Origin: Ornithinibacillus xuwenensis
GTDB lineage: Bacteria > Bacillota > Bacilli > Bacillales > Amphibacillaceae
Direction of reading: 5' to 3'
Assembly (NCBI RefSeq): GCF_039614845.1
Contig: NZ_JBDIML010000001.1
Location: 806,001 to 870,000 of the forward strand
DNA: 64,000 nucleotides
The position numbers and the translations under genes are program-made. The notes beneath the pieces were generated by a model, which searched no databases, had not been told where the DNA came from, and was given only the letters and a program-made list of their open reading frames with translations. Positions 16,461 to 24,698 of this stretch are shown in pieces; positions within the stretch are counted from its first letter, which is position 1; every line of letters begins with the position of its first letter.

Positions 16461-17810
16461 TTACGTAGTACGAATTAATCTCGTTAAGAAAAATCCATCT
16501 GTATGATAGGTTTGAGGATATAGCTGCAGTCCGAAATCTGTAATACCTTTTGAATTCTTAAGGCAATCTGGTAATTCTTCGAAAAAGTCTGTATCAACAG
16601 AATAATTACGATGACTTTTTAGAAATTCCTCGACCACTTCTTCATTTTCAGCAGGGTCAACTGTACAGGTACTATAGATTAGCAAGCCATTTTGTTTTAA
16701 TAAGGTTGAAACACTAGCTAGTATATCTTTTTGAATAACAGCTAGTCGCTCAATATCTTCGCTTTTTTTGTTATATTTTATATCTGGCTTTCCTCTCATA
16801 ACCCCTAAACCAGAACAAGGTGCATCAATCAATATTCTATCAAAGGTTTCTGGTTCATACAGGTCCTTTAATCCTCTAGCATCCGCTGCCTTTGCATCAA
16901 TGATAGAAAGACTTAATTCTTTAGCCTTCTTATTTATTAGCTTAATTTTTTTCTCGTGAAGGTCATGAGCATGAATAACACCCTCATTTTCCATTTTTTC
17001 AGCAATATGTGTCGCTTTTCCACCAGGAGCACTACATGCATCAAGTACCTTATATCCTGGTTTCACATCAAGCATCTCCCCTACTAGCATAGAGCTTTGA
17101 TCTTGAATGGTCACCAGACCTTCTGAAAATAACGAAGAACGTAGAATGTTTCCTTTTTCAATAATAATGCCCTGTTCAGAAAAAAATGATTTCGATACCT
17201 CGAACCCTTCATTTATTAAGTGGTTAATGGCATCTTCTCTCGACATTTTCATCGGTTGGACACGAATAGAGATAGGTTTATGGTGTAAATTTGCTTCGCA
17301 CATTTCCTTTGTTGTTTCAAATCCATAGCAATTTATCCAGCGCTTTACAAGCCACTCAGGATGACTCGTTTCAATGGAAAGCCGTCTAACCTCGTCTGAT
17401 ATTAATGCAGTATCTGGTACACCATTCCGCTGAACATTTCGGAGTATAGCATTAACGAGAGATGATATACCTTTATGACCTCTATATTTTGCAATCTCAA
17501 CAGCTTCATGAATAATGGCATGATCTGGAACTTTATCAAGGTAAACCATTTGATAAATTGACATACGTAGAAGCATTCTAACCCAAGAATCCATCTTCTT
17601 ATTCGCATTAATAAAATGATCGATAAAATAATCCAAAGTCAATTTCCGTTGAATCGTCCCATACACGATTTCTGTCAATAATCCTTCGTCCTTTGCGGAA
17701 ATGTTCTTAGATTTTATTTCATGACTAATTAAAAGATGACTATAACCACTGTCCTGATCAATTCGCAATAATAAATCTATGATTGTATTTCTTAGAAGAT
17801 ATTTACTCAT
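16461..17810 (-). CDS. rsmB: 16S rRNA (cytosine(967)-C(5))-methyltransferase RsmB
   Basis: Methylates C967 of 16S rRNA using S-adenosylmethionine. The 449-residue protein has an N-terminal NusB-like RNA-binding domain (about 1-140) and a C-terminal Rossmann methyltransferase with the SAM motif DACSAPGGKATHIAE, the motif IV cysteine in IDAPCSGLGVMRG, and the catalytic cysteine in YSTCTVDPAENE. Its start overlaps the fmt stop by one base. Also called sun or yloM. Confidence 0.95.
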   Translation of the reverse strand: MSKYLLRNTIIDLLLRIDQDSGYSHLLISHEIKSKNISAKDEGLLTEIVYGTIQRKLTLDYFIDHFINANKKMDSWVRMLLRMSIYQMVYLDKVPDHAIIHEAVEIAKYRGHKGISSLVNAILRNVQRNGVPDTALISDEVRRLSIETSHPEWLVKRWINCYGFETTKEMCEANLHHKPISIRVQPMKMSREDAINHLINEGFEVSKSFFSEQGIIIEKGNILRSSLFSEGLVTIQDQSSMLVGEMLDVKPGYKVLDACSAPGGKATHIAEKMENEGVIHAHDLHEKKIKLINKKAKELSLSIIDAKAADARGLKDLYEPETFDRILIDAPCSGLGVMRGKPDIKYNKKSEDIERLAVIQKDILASVSTLLKQNGLLIYSTCTVDPAENEEVVEEFLKSHRNYSVDTDFFEELPDCLKNSKGITDFGLQLYPQTYHTDGFFLTRLIRTT

Positions 17811-18754
17811 TACAATTCACCCATTTTAATTCCTACTTGTATTCGATCACTGGATCCTTGAAGGTAATCCTTAACAGCCATTTTTTTCTTACCTTCAGGC
17901 TGTATTTCGGTAATACGGATACCTTTACCATTTCCACAAGCTACAATGAACGCTTCATCTTGATCCTTAGCAACTATTTCGCCAGGCTCCCCATCATACT
18001 TTTGATTATCAAGTTCTCCCCACCAAATTTTCATATTTTTTTGTTGATACGTCGAAAAAGCAACTGGCCAGGGGTGAAGCCCTCTAATTTGGTTGTAAAT
18101 CTCTAGATTCGACCTATTCCAATCAATACGCTCTTGCTCCCGTTTTATATTCGATGCAAACGTTGCCTTCGAATCATCTTGTTGAACAGGATTAATTTTT
18201 CCTTCGAATAATTGAGGAATAGTTTCCATTAATAAATCTGCTCCTAATGTTGAAAGCTTGTCATGCATGGAACCAACATGATCATCTGATTCAATTGGAA
18301 TACTAGCTTGTGTTAACATATCACCAGCATCTAACTTCTCAACCATATACATAATCGTTACACCGGTCTCTGGTTTCCCTTGCATAATTGCATAATGAAT
18401 AGGAGCCCCACCACGTAATTCAGGTAAAAGGGATGCATGAACATTAATACAACCAAACCGAGGTGCGGTAAGCAATTCATTCGGGAGGATTTGGCCATAT
18501 GCAGCGGTCACGATTAAGTCAGGTTTATAGGTCAGTATTTCCGCATAATCTCGACCAATTTTTTCAGGTTGGAATACTGGAATTCCATGTGTCTCTGCCT
18601 CTACTTTTACAGGAGGAGGTGTAATTACCTTTTTTCTGCCTTTTGGTCTATCTGGCTGTGTAACCACTAATACAATTTCATATTCGGAATGAATTAGCTT
18701 ATTTAAAATTGGTACTGAAAAATCTGGCGTACCCATGAATACAATTCGTTTCAT
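17810..18754 (-). CDS. fmt: Methionyl-tRNA formyltransferase
   Basis: Formylates initiator Met-tRNA using 10-formyl-tetrahydrofolate. The 314-residue protein starts with MKRIVFMGTPDFSVPILNKL and has the hydrolase motif NVHASLLPELRGGAP with the catalytic Asn-His pair, VEKLDAGDMLTQ with the catalytic Asp, and a C-terminal OB-like tRNA-binding domain from about 205. It follows priA by 15 bases. The peptide deformylase gene def, which lies between priA and fmt in B. subtilis, is absent here. Confidence 0.96.
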   Translation of the reverse strand: MKRIVFMGTPDFSVPILNKLIHSEYEIVLVVTQPDRPKGRKKVITPPPVKVEAETHGIPVFQPEKIGRDYAEILTYKPDLIVTAAYGQILPNELLTAPRFGCINVHASLLPELRGGAPIHYAIMQGKPETGVTIMYMVEKLDAGDMLTQASIPIESDDHVGSMHDKLSTLGADLLMETIPQLFEGKINPVQQDDSKATFASNIKREQERIDWNRSNLEIYNQIRGLHPWPVAFSTYQQKNMKIWWGELDNQKYDGEPGEIVAKDQDEAFIVACGNGKGIRITEIQPEGKKKMAVKDYLQGSSDRIQVGIKMGEL

Positions 18755-18769
18755 TCAATTACCTACTTT

Positions 18770-21178
18770 CTACATCAGATGATATGGTTGCATATCAACT
18801 GTTATTAATAAGTTCTCTTTACGTACTTCATCCGAAAACTGATCCATTATTTTTTGAATATAAGTGCGTAATTTCGGTTCTTTTTTGTATTTTATCATGC
18901 ATTGATAGCGATATCTATCTTTGACCCGTGTAATGGGAGAAGGCGTCGGACCAAGAACTGTCGTATCTTCTTGGACTACTTTTAATAGAAGCTGCACAAT
19001 ACGTTGTGTGATTTGAACAACTTTTACATGATTAGGATGTGAAACGGTTATCAATGATAGATAAACATAAGGTGGATAACGGAAGGATTTTCTAATTTGC
19101 ATTTCCTGCATGAAAAATTGATTGTAATCATAATTACTAGCTAATTGAATACTATAATGCTCTGGCGTATAGGATTGGACAATCACTTTTCCAGGCAATT
19201 CATGCCTTCCAGCTCTGCCGCTAACTTGTGTGAGTAACTGAAATGTTTTTTCACTGGAACGAAAATCTGGAAGATGCAGCATTGAATCTGCTGTCAAGAC
19301 TCCCACCAAGGTGACATTCGCAAAGTCGAGTCCTTTCGCAATCATTTGTGTTCCTAATAAAATATCCGCTTCTTTGTTTGAAAATTGGTGAAGAAGCTTC
19401 TCATGTGATCCTTTCCTCCTAGTTGTATCAACATCCATTCGGATAACACGAGCATGTGGCATTAATTGATTTAATGATTCCTCAATTCTTTGTGTTCCTG
19501 TCCCAAAATAACGAATTAAATCACTATTGCATTCTGGGCAGACAATAGGCATTGGTTCTTCATAAGAACAATAATGACATTTAAGTTGATTTGATTTCTT
19601 ATGATAGGTTAACGCAATGTCACAGTGTGGACATTCTTTAACATGGCCACAGTCCCGACACATCACAAAAGTAGAATATCCTCTTCTATTCAATAATAAT
19701 ACAATTTGTTCTCCTCTACCGATGGTCGCTTCCATATTTTCCTTTAATGTTGACGAAAACATAGAACGGTTGCCAGCATGTAATTCTTCTCGCATATCCA
19801 CAATTTCGACAGCCGGCATTTCTTGATTATTTGTCCGTTTATCTAACGTTACGAGTTGGTAAACATCTTTTTTTGCTCTTGCATATGATTCAAGCGTCGG
19901 TGTTGCACTACCTAGAATAACGGGACAATTATGATATTGACCACGTCTTATCGCCACATCCCTCGCGTGATATCTCGGCTGATCCTCCTGTTTATAGGTA
20001 GTCTCATGCTCTTCATCGATAATAATAATTCCAATATTTTCAAATGGAGCAAATATAGCAGATCTTGCACCGACAACAACTTTAACTTCTTTTGCCTGAA
20101 TTTTTCTCCATTCATCATACTTCTCACCATTTGAAAGTGCACTATGCATAACAGCGACATCACTGCCGAATCGCCCCTTAAAACGTTTCACCATTTGGGG
20201 TGTGAGGGATATTTCTGGTACTAAGACGATGGCTTCCTTTCCCTTACTAATGACTTCTTGAATAGCTTGTAGGTAAATCTCCGTTTTCCCACTTCCTGTA
20301 ATACCATGAACTAAAAAAACATCATGCTCCTCGTGACTTATCTTTTCTTTAATAGGATTTAGTGCAATCGATTGCTGCTCTGTTAGTTGCAATGGATAAG
20401 TTCTTTCAAAATTCGTATCCTGATAAGGATTTCGATAGATTTCCTTTTTATTTTCCTTGAGTAGCTGCTTATCTAATAAGGCACGTAGTACAGTTCGATT
20501 CGTATTTGTAATTTGAAATAGTTTACTTTGTTCAATTGGTTCTGGTTTTTCAATAAAATAGGATAATAATTGTCTTTGCTTCTTCGCGTTCTGTGACATA
20601 TCAATTAGTGATTCCTCTAATTGGTATGTCTCCTGGCTAGGCTCGATTATAGTAACAAGTTTCTTTGTGATCTTTGACTTTACAAGATAATTAATGGAGA
20701 TAAAAGATTCTTGGATAGCACGTTGTAATTTGGCATACGATATGTTCGAATGCACAAACTCCTCATAACTAATAACATCTCGCCCTGCAAATAAATGCTC
20801 TAATTCTGGAATTAATTCCTCGGCTGTATTGCGTATTAATTCCTTTTTATATTGTGCCTTCAACACTTGTGGGAGCATCGCCTGATAAGCTGTAATATAT
20901 AAGGTTACGGTCTCGTCAGCAACCCATCTCCCTAATTCTAGTAATTCACCTGTCAGCACTGGGCTGATATCTAACACATCGATTATTTTCTTAAGCTGAG
21001 AATAATCCGAAGTTGTTTTTTTCCCAACAACAAATCCAGTTATTTTTCTAGGGCCAAATGGTACGATCACACGCATCCCTTCAGTCAGGATATCTTGGAA
21101 TTTATCTGGAATTAGATAGTCAAATGTCTGATTGATAGCCTTTGCTTGTACATCAACAATTACCTTCGCTATATTCAC
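18770..21178 (-). CDS. priA: Primosomal protein N' (replication restart helicase PriA)
   Basis: 3'-5' DNA helicase that recognises stalled forks and reloads the replisome. The 802-residue protein has the N-terminal 3'-BD and winged-helix regions (about 1-265), Walker A GITGSGKTEIY, the DEEH box, and paired zinc sites CRDCGHVKECPHC and CHYC...CPEC between helicase lobes. The start is GTG at 21178, overlapping the coaBC stop as GTGA, with AAGGA upstream. Longer than the roughly 730 residues of E. coli, normal for Firmicutes. Confidence 0.96.
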   Translation of the reverse strand: MNIAKVIVDVQAKAINQTFDYLIPDKFQDILTEGMRVIVPFGPRKITGFVVGKKTTSDYSQLKKIIDVLDISPVLTGELLELGRWVADETVTLYITAYQAMLPQVLKAQYKKELIRNTAEELIPELEHLFAGRDVISYEEFVHSNISYAKLQRAIQESFISINYLVKSKITKKLVTIIEPSQETYQLEESLIDMSQNAKKQRQLLSYFIEKPEPIEQSKLFQITNTNRTVLRALLDKQLLKENKKEIYRNPYQDTNFERTYPLQLTEQQSIALNPIKEKISHEEHDVFLVHGITGSGKTEIYLQAIQEVISKGKEAIVLVPEISLTPQMVKRFKGRFGSDVAVMHSALSNGEKYDEWRKIQAKEVKVVVGARSAIFAPFENIGIIIIDEEHETTYKQEDQPRYHARDVAIRRGQYHNCPVILGSATPTLESYARAKKDVYQLVTLDKRTNNQEMPAVEIVDMREELHAGNRSMFSSTLKENMEATIGRGEQIVLLLNRRGYSTFVMCRDCGHVKECPHCDIALTYHKKSNQLKCHYCSYEEPMPIVCPECNSDLIRYFGTGTQRIEESLNQLMPHARVIRMDVDTTRRKGSHEKLLHQFSNKEADILLGTQMIAKGLDFANVTLVGVLTADSMLHLPDFRSSEKTFQLLTQVSGRAGRHELPGKVIVQSYTPEHYSIQLASNYDYNQFFMQEMQIRKSFRYPPYVYLSLITVSHPNHVKVVQITQRIVQLLLKVVQEDTTVLGPTPSPITRVKDRYRYQCMIKYKKEPKLRTYIQKIMDQFSDEVRKENLLITVDMQPYHLM

Positions 21179-22383
21179 ACTACGTCATCCTTCATATCTT
21201 GCAAAATTAACTGTAAAACGCTTCTTGCAATCTCTTTTTTGGAAGCAATCGAGATCTCGTGCTCCTCAGATTTACTGTTGATATAGGTTACGATATTCGT
21301 ATCACTACCAAACCCTGCCCCTTCCTCTGAGACATTATTGATAACAATGGCATCCAAGTTTTTGTTCTTCAGCTTACCTTTTCCATATTGTATAGGGTTC
21401 TGGGTTTCAGCAGCAAAGCCAACTAGAAATTGATGTGCTTTCTTTTCACCTAGAGACTTTAAAATATCCTTTGTTCGCTCCATTTCAATATGAAGTTTAC
21501 CATCTTTCTTTTTCATTTTCTCATCATAGGTAATCTTCGGTCGATAATCAGCTACTGCAGCAGATTTAATCACAATGTCATGTGATGAAAATTCCACATT
21601 CATTACTTGAAACATCTCTTCGGCAGTAGTGACATTAATTCGTTTAATCTTATTAGATGAAATTTCGAGTGATACTGGACCAGATACAAGGGTGACTGCT
21701 GCTCCCATTTCTGCTGCCGCTTCTGCTAAAGCAAAGCCCATCTTTCCGGTTGATTGGTTTGTAAAATAACGGACCGGATCGATTTTTTCACGTGTAGGTC
21801 CTGCTGATATTAGAATTCTCTTACCGGCTAATAGTGTTTCTTTTTCTTGATGGGATTTTATTACTTCAATAATTGCTTCTGGTTCTTCTAGTCTACCTTT
21901 CCCAATCCAACCACACGCTAGGTAACCAGCACCTGGTTCAATAAAGTGATAGCCATACGCTGTAAGCAGGTTCATGTTTCTCACTACAGCAGGATGTTCA
22001 TACATATTAACATTCATGGCAGGTGCAATATACACTGTAGCTTTGGTAGCAAGAAGTGTTGTTGAAAGCATATCATCTGCAATTCCATTAGCAAGCTTTC
22101 CAATTATATTGGCTGTTGCTGGTGCTAAAATCACAATATCAGCCCAATCAGCTAAATCAATATGTGCAATCTTTGCAGCATCTTTCTCCTCGAAAGTATC
22201 CATATAGACATCATTTCTTGATAGAGCTTGAAAAGTAAGTGGTGAAACAAATTTTGTTGCACTATCAGTCATGATTATTCTTACATTAGCGCCTTGCTGG
22301 GTTAACTTACTCGTTAGTGCGCAAGCTTTATATGCTGCAATTCCACCTGATACACCAAGTAAAATATTTTTGTTCTGCATCAT
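21175..22383 (-). CDS. coaBC: Bifunctional phosphopantothenoylcysteine decarboxylase / phosphopantothenate-cysteine ligase
   Basis: Carries out two successive steps of coenzyme A synthesis. The N-terminal flavoprotein half (about 1-185) shows LGVSGGIAAYKA, APAMNVNMYEHPAV and the flexible flap GYLACGWIGKGRL with the active cysteine. The C-terminal ligase half (about 190-402) has ISAGPTREKIDPVRYFTNQSTGKMG, and the FVGFAAET and KNLDAIVINNV motifs. I choose the first of two tandem ATG codons (22383), seven bases after AAGGTG, rather than a TTG at 22389. It runs into priA with a four-base overlap. Confidence 0.95.
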   Translation of the reverse strand: MMQNKNILLGVSGGIAAYKACALTSKLTQQGANVRIIMTDSATKFVSPLTFQALSRNDVYMDTFEEKDAAKIAHIDLADWADIVILAPATANIIGKLANGIADDMLSTTLLATKATVYIAPAMNVNMYEHPAVVRNMNLLTAYGYHFIEPGAGYLACGWIGKGRLEEPEAIIEVIKSHQEKETLLAGKRILISAGPTREKIDPVRYFTNQSTGKMGFALAEAAAEMGAAVTLVSGPVSLEISSNKIKRINVTTAEEMFQVMNVEFSSHDIVIKSAAVADYRPKITYDEKMKKKDGKLHIEMERTKDILKSLGEKKAHQFLVGFAAETQNPIQYGKGKLKNKNLDAIVINNVSEEGAGFGSDTNIVTYINSKSEEHEISIASKKEIARSVLQLILQDMKDDVV

Positions 22384-22475
22384 TAACAAACACCTTTCTC
22401 GTACATGGAAAAATATTCTTCTAGTCTAGTTATACCATAAATTTTCGATAAAGATAATTTCTAGAACGAATAGGA

Positions 22476-22507
22476 AAATCCCTCGCATACGAAGATGCAA
22501 GGGATTT
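22476..22507 (-). terminator. Terminator after rpoZ
   Basis: A 13-bp stem, AAATCCCTTGCAT pairing with ATGCGAGGGATTT (one G-T pair), closes a six-base loop on the minus strand. It ends the remA-gmk-rpoZ group, so coaBC should have its own promoter in 22384-22475; a TATAAC hexamer with weak -35 is the best candidate there. Confidence 0.8.
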
Positions 22508-22511
22508 AATT

Positions 22512-22712
22512 TTACTGGTTTTCTTCTAATATCAATTCATTAGCTGCGATTTCCTCTAGTGCAATGCCAACAAATTTTTGTGATTTTGGCTTTTCAATTC
22601 GAACGTTTTTTAATTCACGTAGTTGTCTCGCTCTCTTAGCAGATAACGTAACCAAAGAATATTTAGACTTGATTTTTTCTTGTAATGCATCAATTGATGG
22701 TTCTAACATCAT
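22512..22712 (-). CDS. rpoZ: DNA-directed RNA polymerase omega subunit
   Basis: Small RNA polymerase subunit that folds and stabilises beta'. The 66-residue protein has the omega block LEPSIDALQEKIKSKYSLVT followed by LSAKRARQLRE, and ends with a short acidic tail. Its ATG overlaps the end of gmk by one base, the usual gmk-rpoZ arrangement. Confidence 0.95.
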   Translation of the reverse strand: MMLEPSIDALQEKIKSKYSLVTLSAKRARQLRELKNVRIEKPKSQKFVGIALEEIAANELILEENQ

Positions 22713-23329
22713 TACATTTCATCCTCCAATAACTTTTTATATTGCGCTGCAATACGTTCCCGCTTACAATGTTCACTTTGTATGATGGATTGAATTTTCG
22801 AAACTGCCTTTTCGACATCATCATTAACAACTACATAATCATAGGCGTCCATCATTTCAATTTCATTCCGAGCTTCTTTTAACCGATTTAAGATTAACTC
22901 TTCCGTTTCTGTCCCACGATTTACAATTCTATTCTTCAGTTCTTCTAAGCTTGGTGGGAATAAGAAGATAAATACACCTTCCGGGAAGTTCTTCTTTACT
23001 TGCATTGCACCCTGAACTTCAATCTCAAGAAATACATCATGACCTTTTGCTAAGGTTTCTTCAACATATTCCTTAGGAGTTCCATAATAATTATTCACAA
23101 ATTTAGCGTATTCTAGTAGCTTATCTTCTTGAATTAGTTTTTCGAATTCTTCATTTGTTTTATAAAAATAGTCAATTCCATCAATCTCACCTGGCCTTTT
23201 TTCACGGGTTGTCATGGAAATGGAATATTTTAAATCTGTTTTTTGTTCAAATAACTCTTTTCTTACCGTTCCCTTCCCAACACCTGATGGGCCTGAGAGA
23301 ATAAATAATATACCTTTCTCTTCAATCAA
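22712..23329 (-). CDS. gmk: Guanylate kinase
   Basis: Phosphorylates GMP to GDP. The 205-residue protein has the P-loop FILSGPSGVGKGTVRKEL near residues 9-26, the GMP-binding SMTTREKRPGEIDGIDY, and the lid region with NRGTETEELILNRL. The start is TTG at 23329, seven bases after AGGAGG. It lies in the remA-gmk-rpoZ group; in bacilli Gmk is also a target of (p)ppGpp. Confidence 0.96.
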   Translation of the reverse strand: MIEEKGILFILSGPSGVGKGTVRKELFEQKTDLKYSISMTTREKRPGEIDGIDYFYKTNEEFEKLIQEDKLLEYAKFVNNYYGTPKEYVEETLAKGHDVFLEIEVQGAMQVKKNFPEGVFIFLFPPSLEELKNRIVNRGTETEELILNRLKEARNEIEMMDAYDYVVVNDDVEKAVSKIQSIIQSEHCKRERIAAQYKKLLEDEM

Positions 23330-23358
23330 GTCTTTTCCTCCTATGTGATTGTCAGCGA

Positions 23359-23619
23359 TTATTCATCTGATATTTCATCATGACTCAGCACACGTTGTCC
23401 AACTGTCTCAGGCTGTACTGCTGAAAGGACAACATGGTCACTATCAGTTATAATAACCGCTCTAGTTCTTCTTCCATATGTAGCATCTACTAATTTATTG
23501 TTATCTCTTGCAACAGAGATAATTCTTTTAATTGGTGCTGATTCCGGTGATACAATCGATATCACTCGATTGGCTGAAACTACATTTCCAAAACCAATAT
23601 TAATTAATTGTAATCCCAA
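23359..23619 (-). CDS. remA: Extracellular matrix regulator RemA (DUF370)
   Basis: DNA-binding activator of biofilm matrix and osmoprotection genes in B. subtilis. The 86-residue protein contains the conserved core INIGFGNVVSANRVISIVSP, the APIKRII segment and ATYGRRTRAVIITDSDHVV with arginines used for DNA contact. The start is TTG at 23619 after GGGGGAAG. Positioned between yicC-like and gmk as in bacilli. Targets in this organism are unknown. Confidence 0.92.
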   Translation of the reverse strand: MGLQLINIGFGNVVSANRVISIVSPESAPIKRIISVARDNNKLVDATYGRRTRAVIITDSDHVVLSAVQPETVGQRVLSHDEISDE

Positions 23620-23691
23620 TTTTCTTCCCCCTTATCATTCTAACCTATTATATAAGCTTTTTTACGAAAATTAAAGTATGATTGTATGTCA

Positions 23692-24573
23692 TTACTCTAT
23701 ATTTTGAACTTGTTCTTTAATTTTTTCAATTTCACTCTTCATTGTTACTGTCCATACACCTATTTTATGATCAGTAGATTTTGACCCAATCGTATTTGCT
23801 TCACGGTTCATTTCTTGAAGGACAAAATCAAGCTTTCTACCAATAGGTTGATTACTTTTGCAAATCTCCTCGACGTGATCTACATGACTTAATAAGCGAG
23901 TAATTTCTTCAGATATATCTCCTTTTTCCGCTAGAAGTGCTATTTCCTGATGAAGCCGACTTTCCTCTAGAACTGTTGCGTCCTCTAAATAATCTTCAAT
24001 TCTGCTTTGAATTCTAGTTCGATATTCCGAAACAACGGTCTCTCTTCTCTCTTCCAGTAGATGGATCATATCTCGAATAACCTGTACACGATTCATGATA
24101 TCGTGTATTAATTTTTTTCCTTCTTCCAATCGCATCTTGAGCATTTGCTCACAGGCAAGCTTAATGCAATCTAAAAGCTGTTCTTGAAGCTCATTTGGCT
24201 TCTCTTCTTTCTCTGTTACCGTAATCAACTCTGGTAATTGCGTAATAATAGAAACAGGAATATCGCCTTCTAACTGATATCGTTCCTTTGCAATATGTAT
24301 TTGTTGTATAAATTGATCCATTAGACTCCAATCCGTAACAATGGATTTGTTTACAAAAGTTTCCCCTTCAATATCAATATGTATCTCTATTCTACCTCTG
24401 TTAAAATAGTGCTTTATAATTTGTTTTATTTTATCCTCTAAAAACAAAAAAGCTCTTGGATATTTTGGTATAATATCTAAAAATCGGTGGTTAACCGATT
24501 TTATTTCTACCGTGATAGCAGTATTATCAAGTTGAAAAGAACTCGCCCCATACCCTGTCATACTCATCACCAC
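23692..24573 (-). CDS. YicC/YloC-family endoribonuclease
   Basis: YicC-type protein of about 293 residues. It has the N-terminal signature MSMTGYGAS, a charged helical middle, and the C-terminal block GRKLDFVLQEMNREANTIGSKSTDH with conserved acidic residues. Family members in E. coli and B. subtilis have reported RNA-cleaving activity. The start is uncertain: GTG at 24573 is favoured by a GGGTG site six bases upstream, but GTG 24582 and ATG 24567 or 24561 are possible. A TATAAT hexamer lies at 24609-24614 on the minus strand. It precedes remA as in B. subtilis (yloC). Confidence 0.85.
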   Translation of the reverse strand: MVMSMTGYGASSFQLDNTAITVEIKSVNHRFLDIIPKYPRAFLFLEDKIKQIIKHYFNRGRIEIHIDIEGETFVNKSIVTDWSLMDQFIQQIHIAKERYQLEGDIPVSIITQLPELITVTEKEEKPNELQEQLLDCIKLACEQMLKMRLEEGKKLIHDIMNRVQVIRDMIHLLEERRETVVSEYRTRIQSRIEDYLEDATVLEESRLHQEIALLAEKGDISEEITRLLSHVDHVEEICKSNQPIGRKLDFVLQEMNREANTIGSKSTDHKIGVWTVTMKSEIEKIKEQVQNIE

Positions 24574-24660
24574 TAATATCACCCACTCTAAAACGATTAC
24601 TATTGGTTATTATAGCACAAGATTTTGCCCGGCACGAATACCATCGTTTGAAATCAAAAT

Positions 24661-24692
24661 AAAGAACCTTTCCAATAAATGAAAGGTTCTTT
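24661..24692 (-). terminator. Terminator after the calcium ATPase gene
   Basis: An 11-bp stem AAAGAACCTTT / AAAGGTTCTTT (24661-24671, 24682-24692) is followed on the minus strand by a T-rich run reaching about 24652. It sits seven bases past the ATPase stop and separates it from yicC. Confidence 0.88.
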
Positions 24693-24698
24693 TACAGA

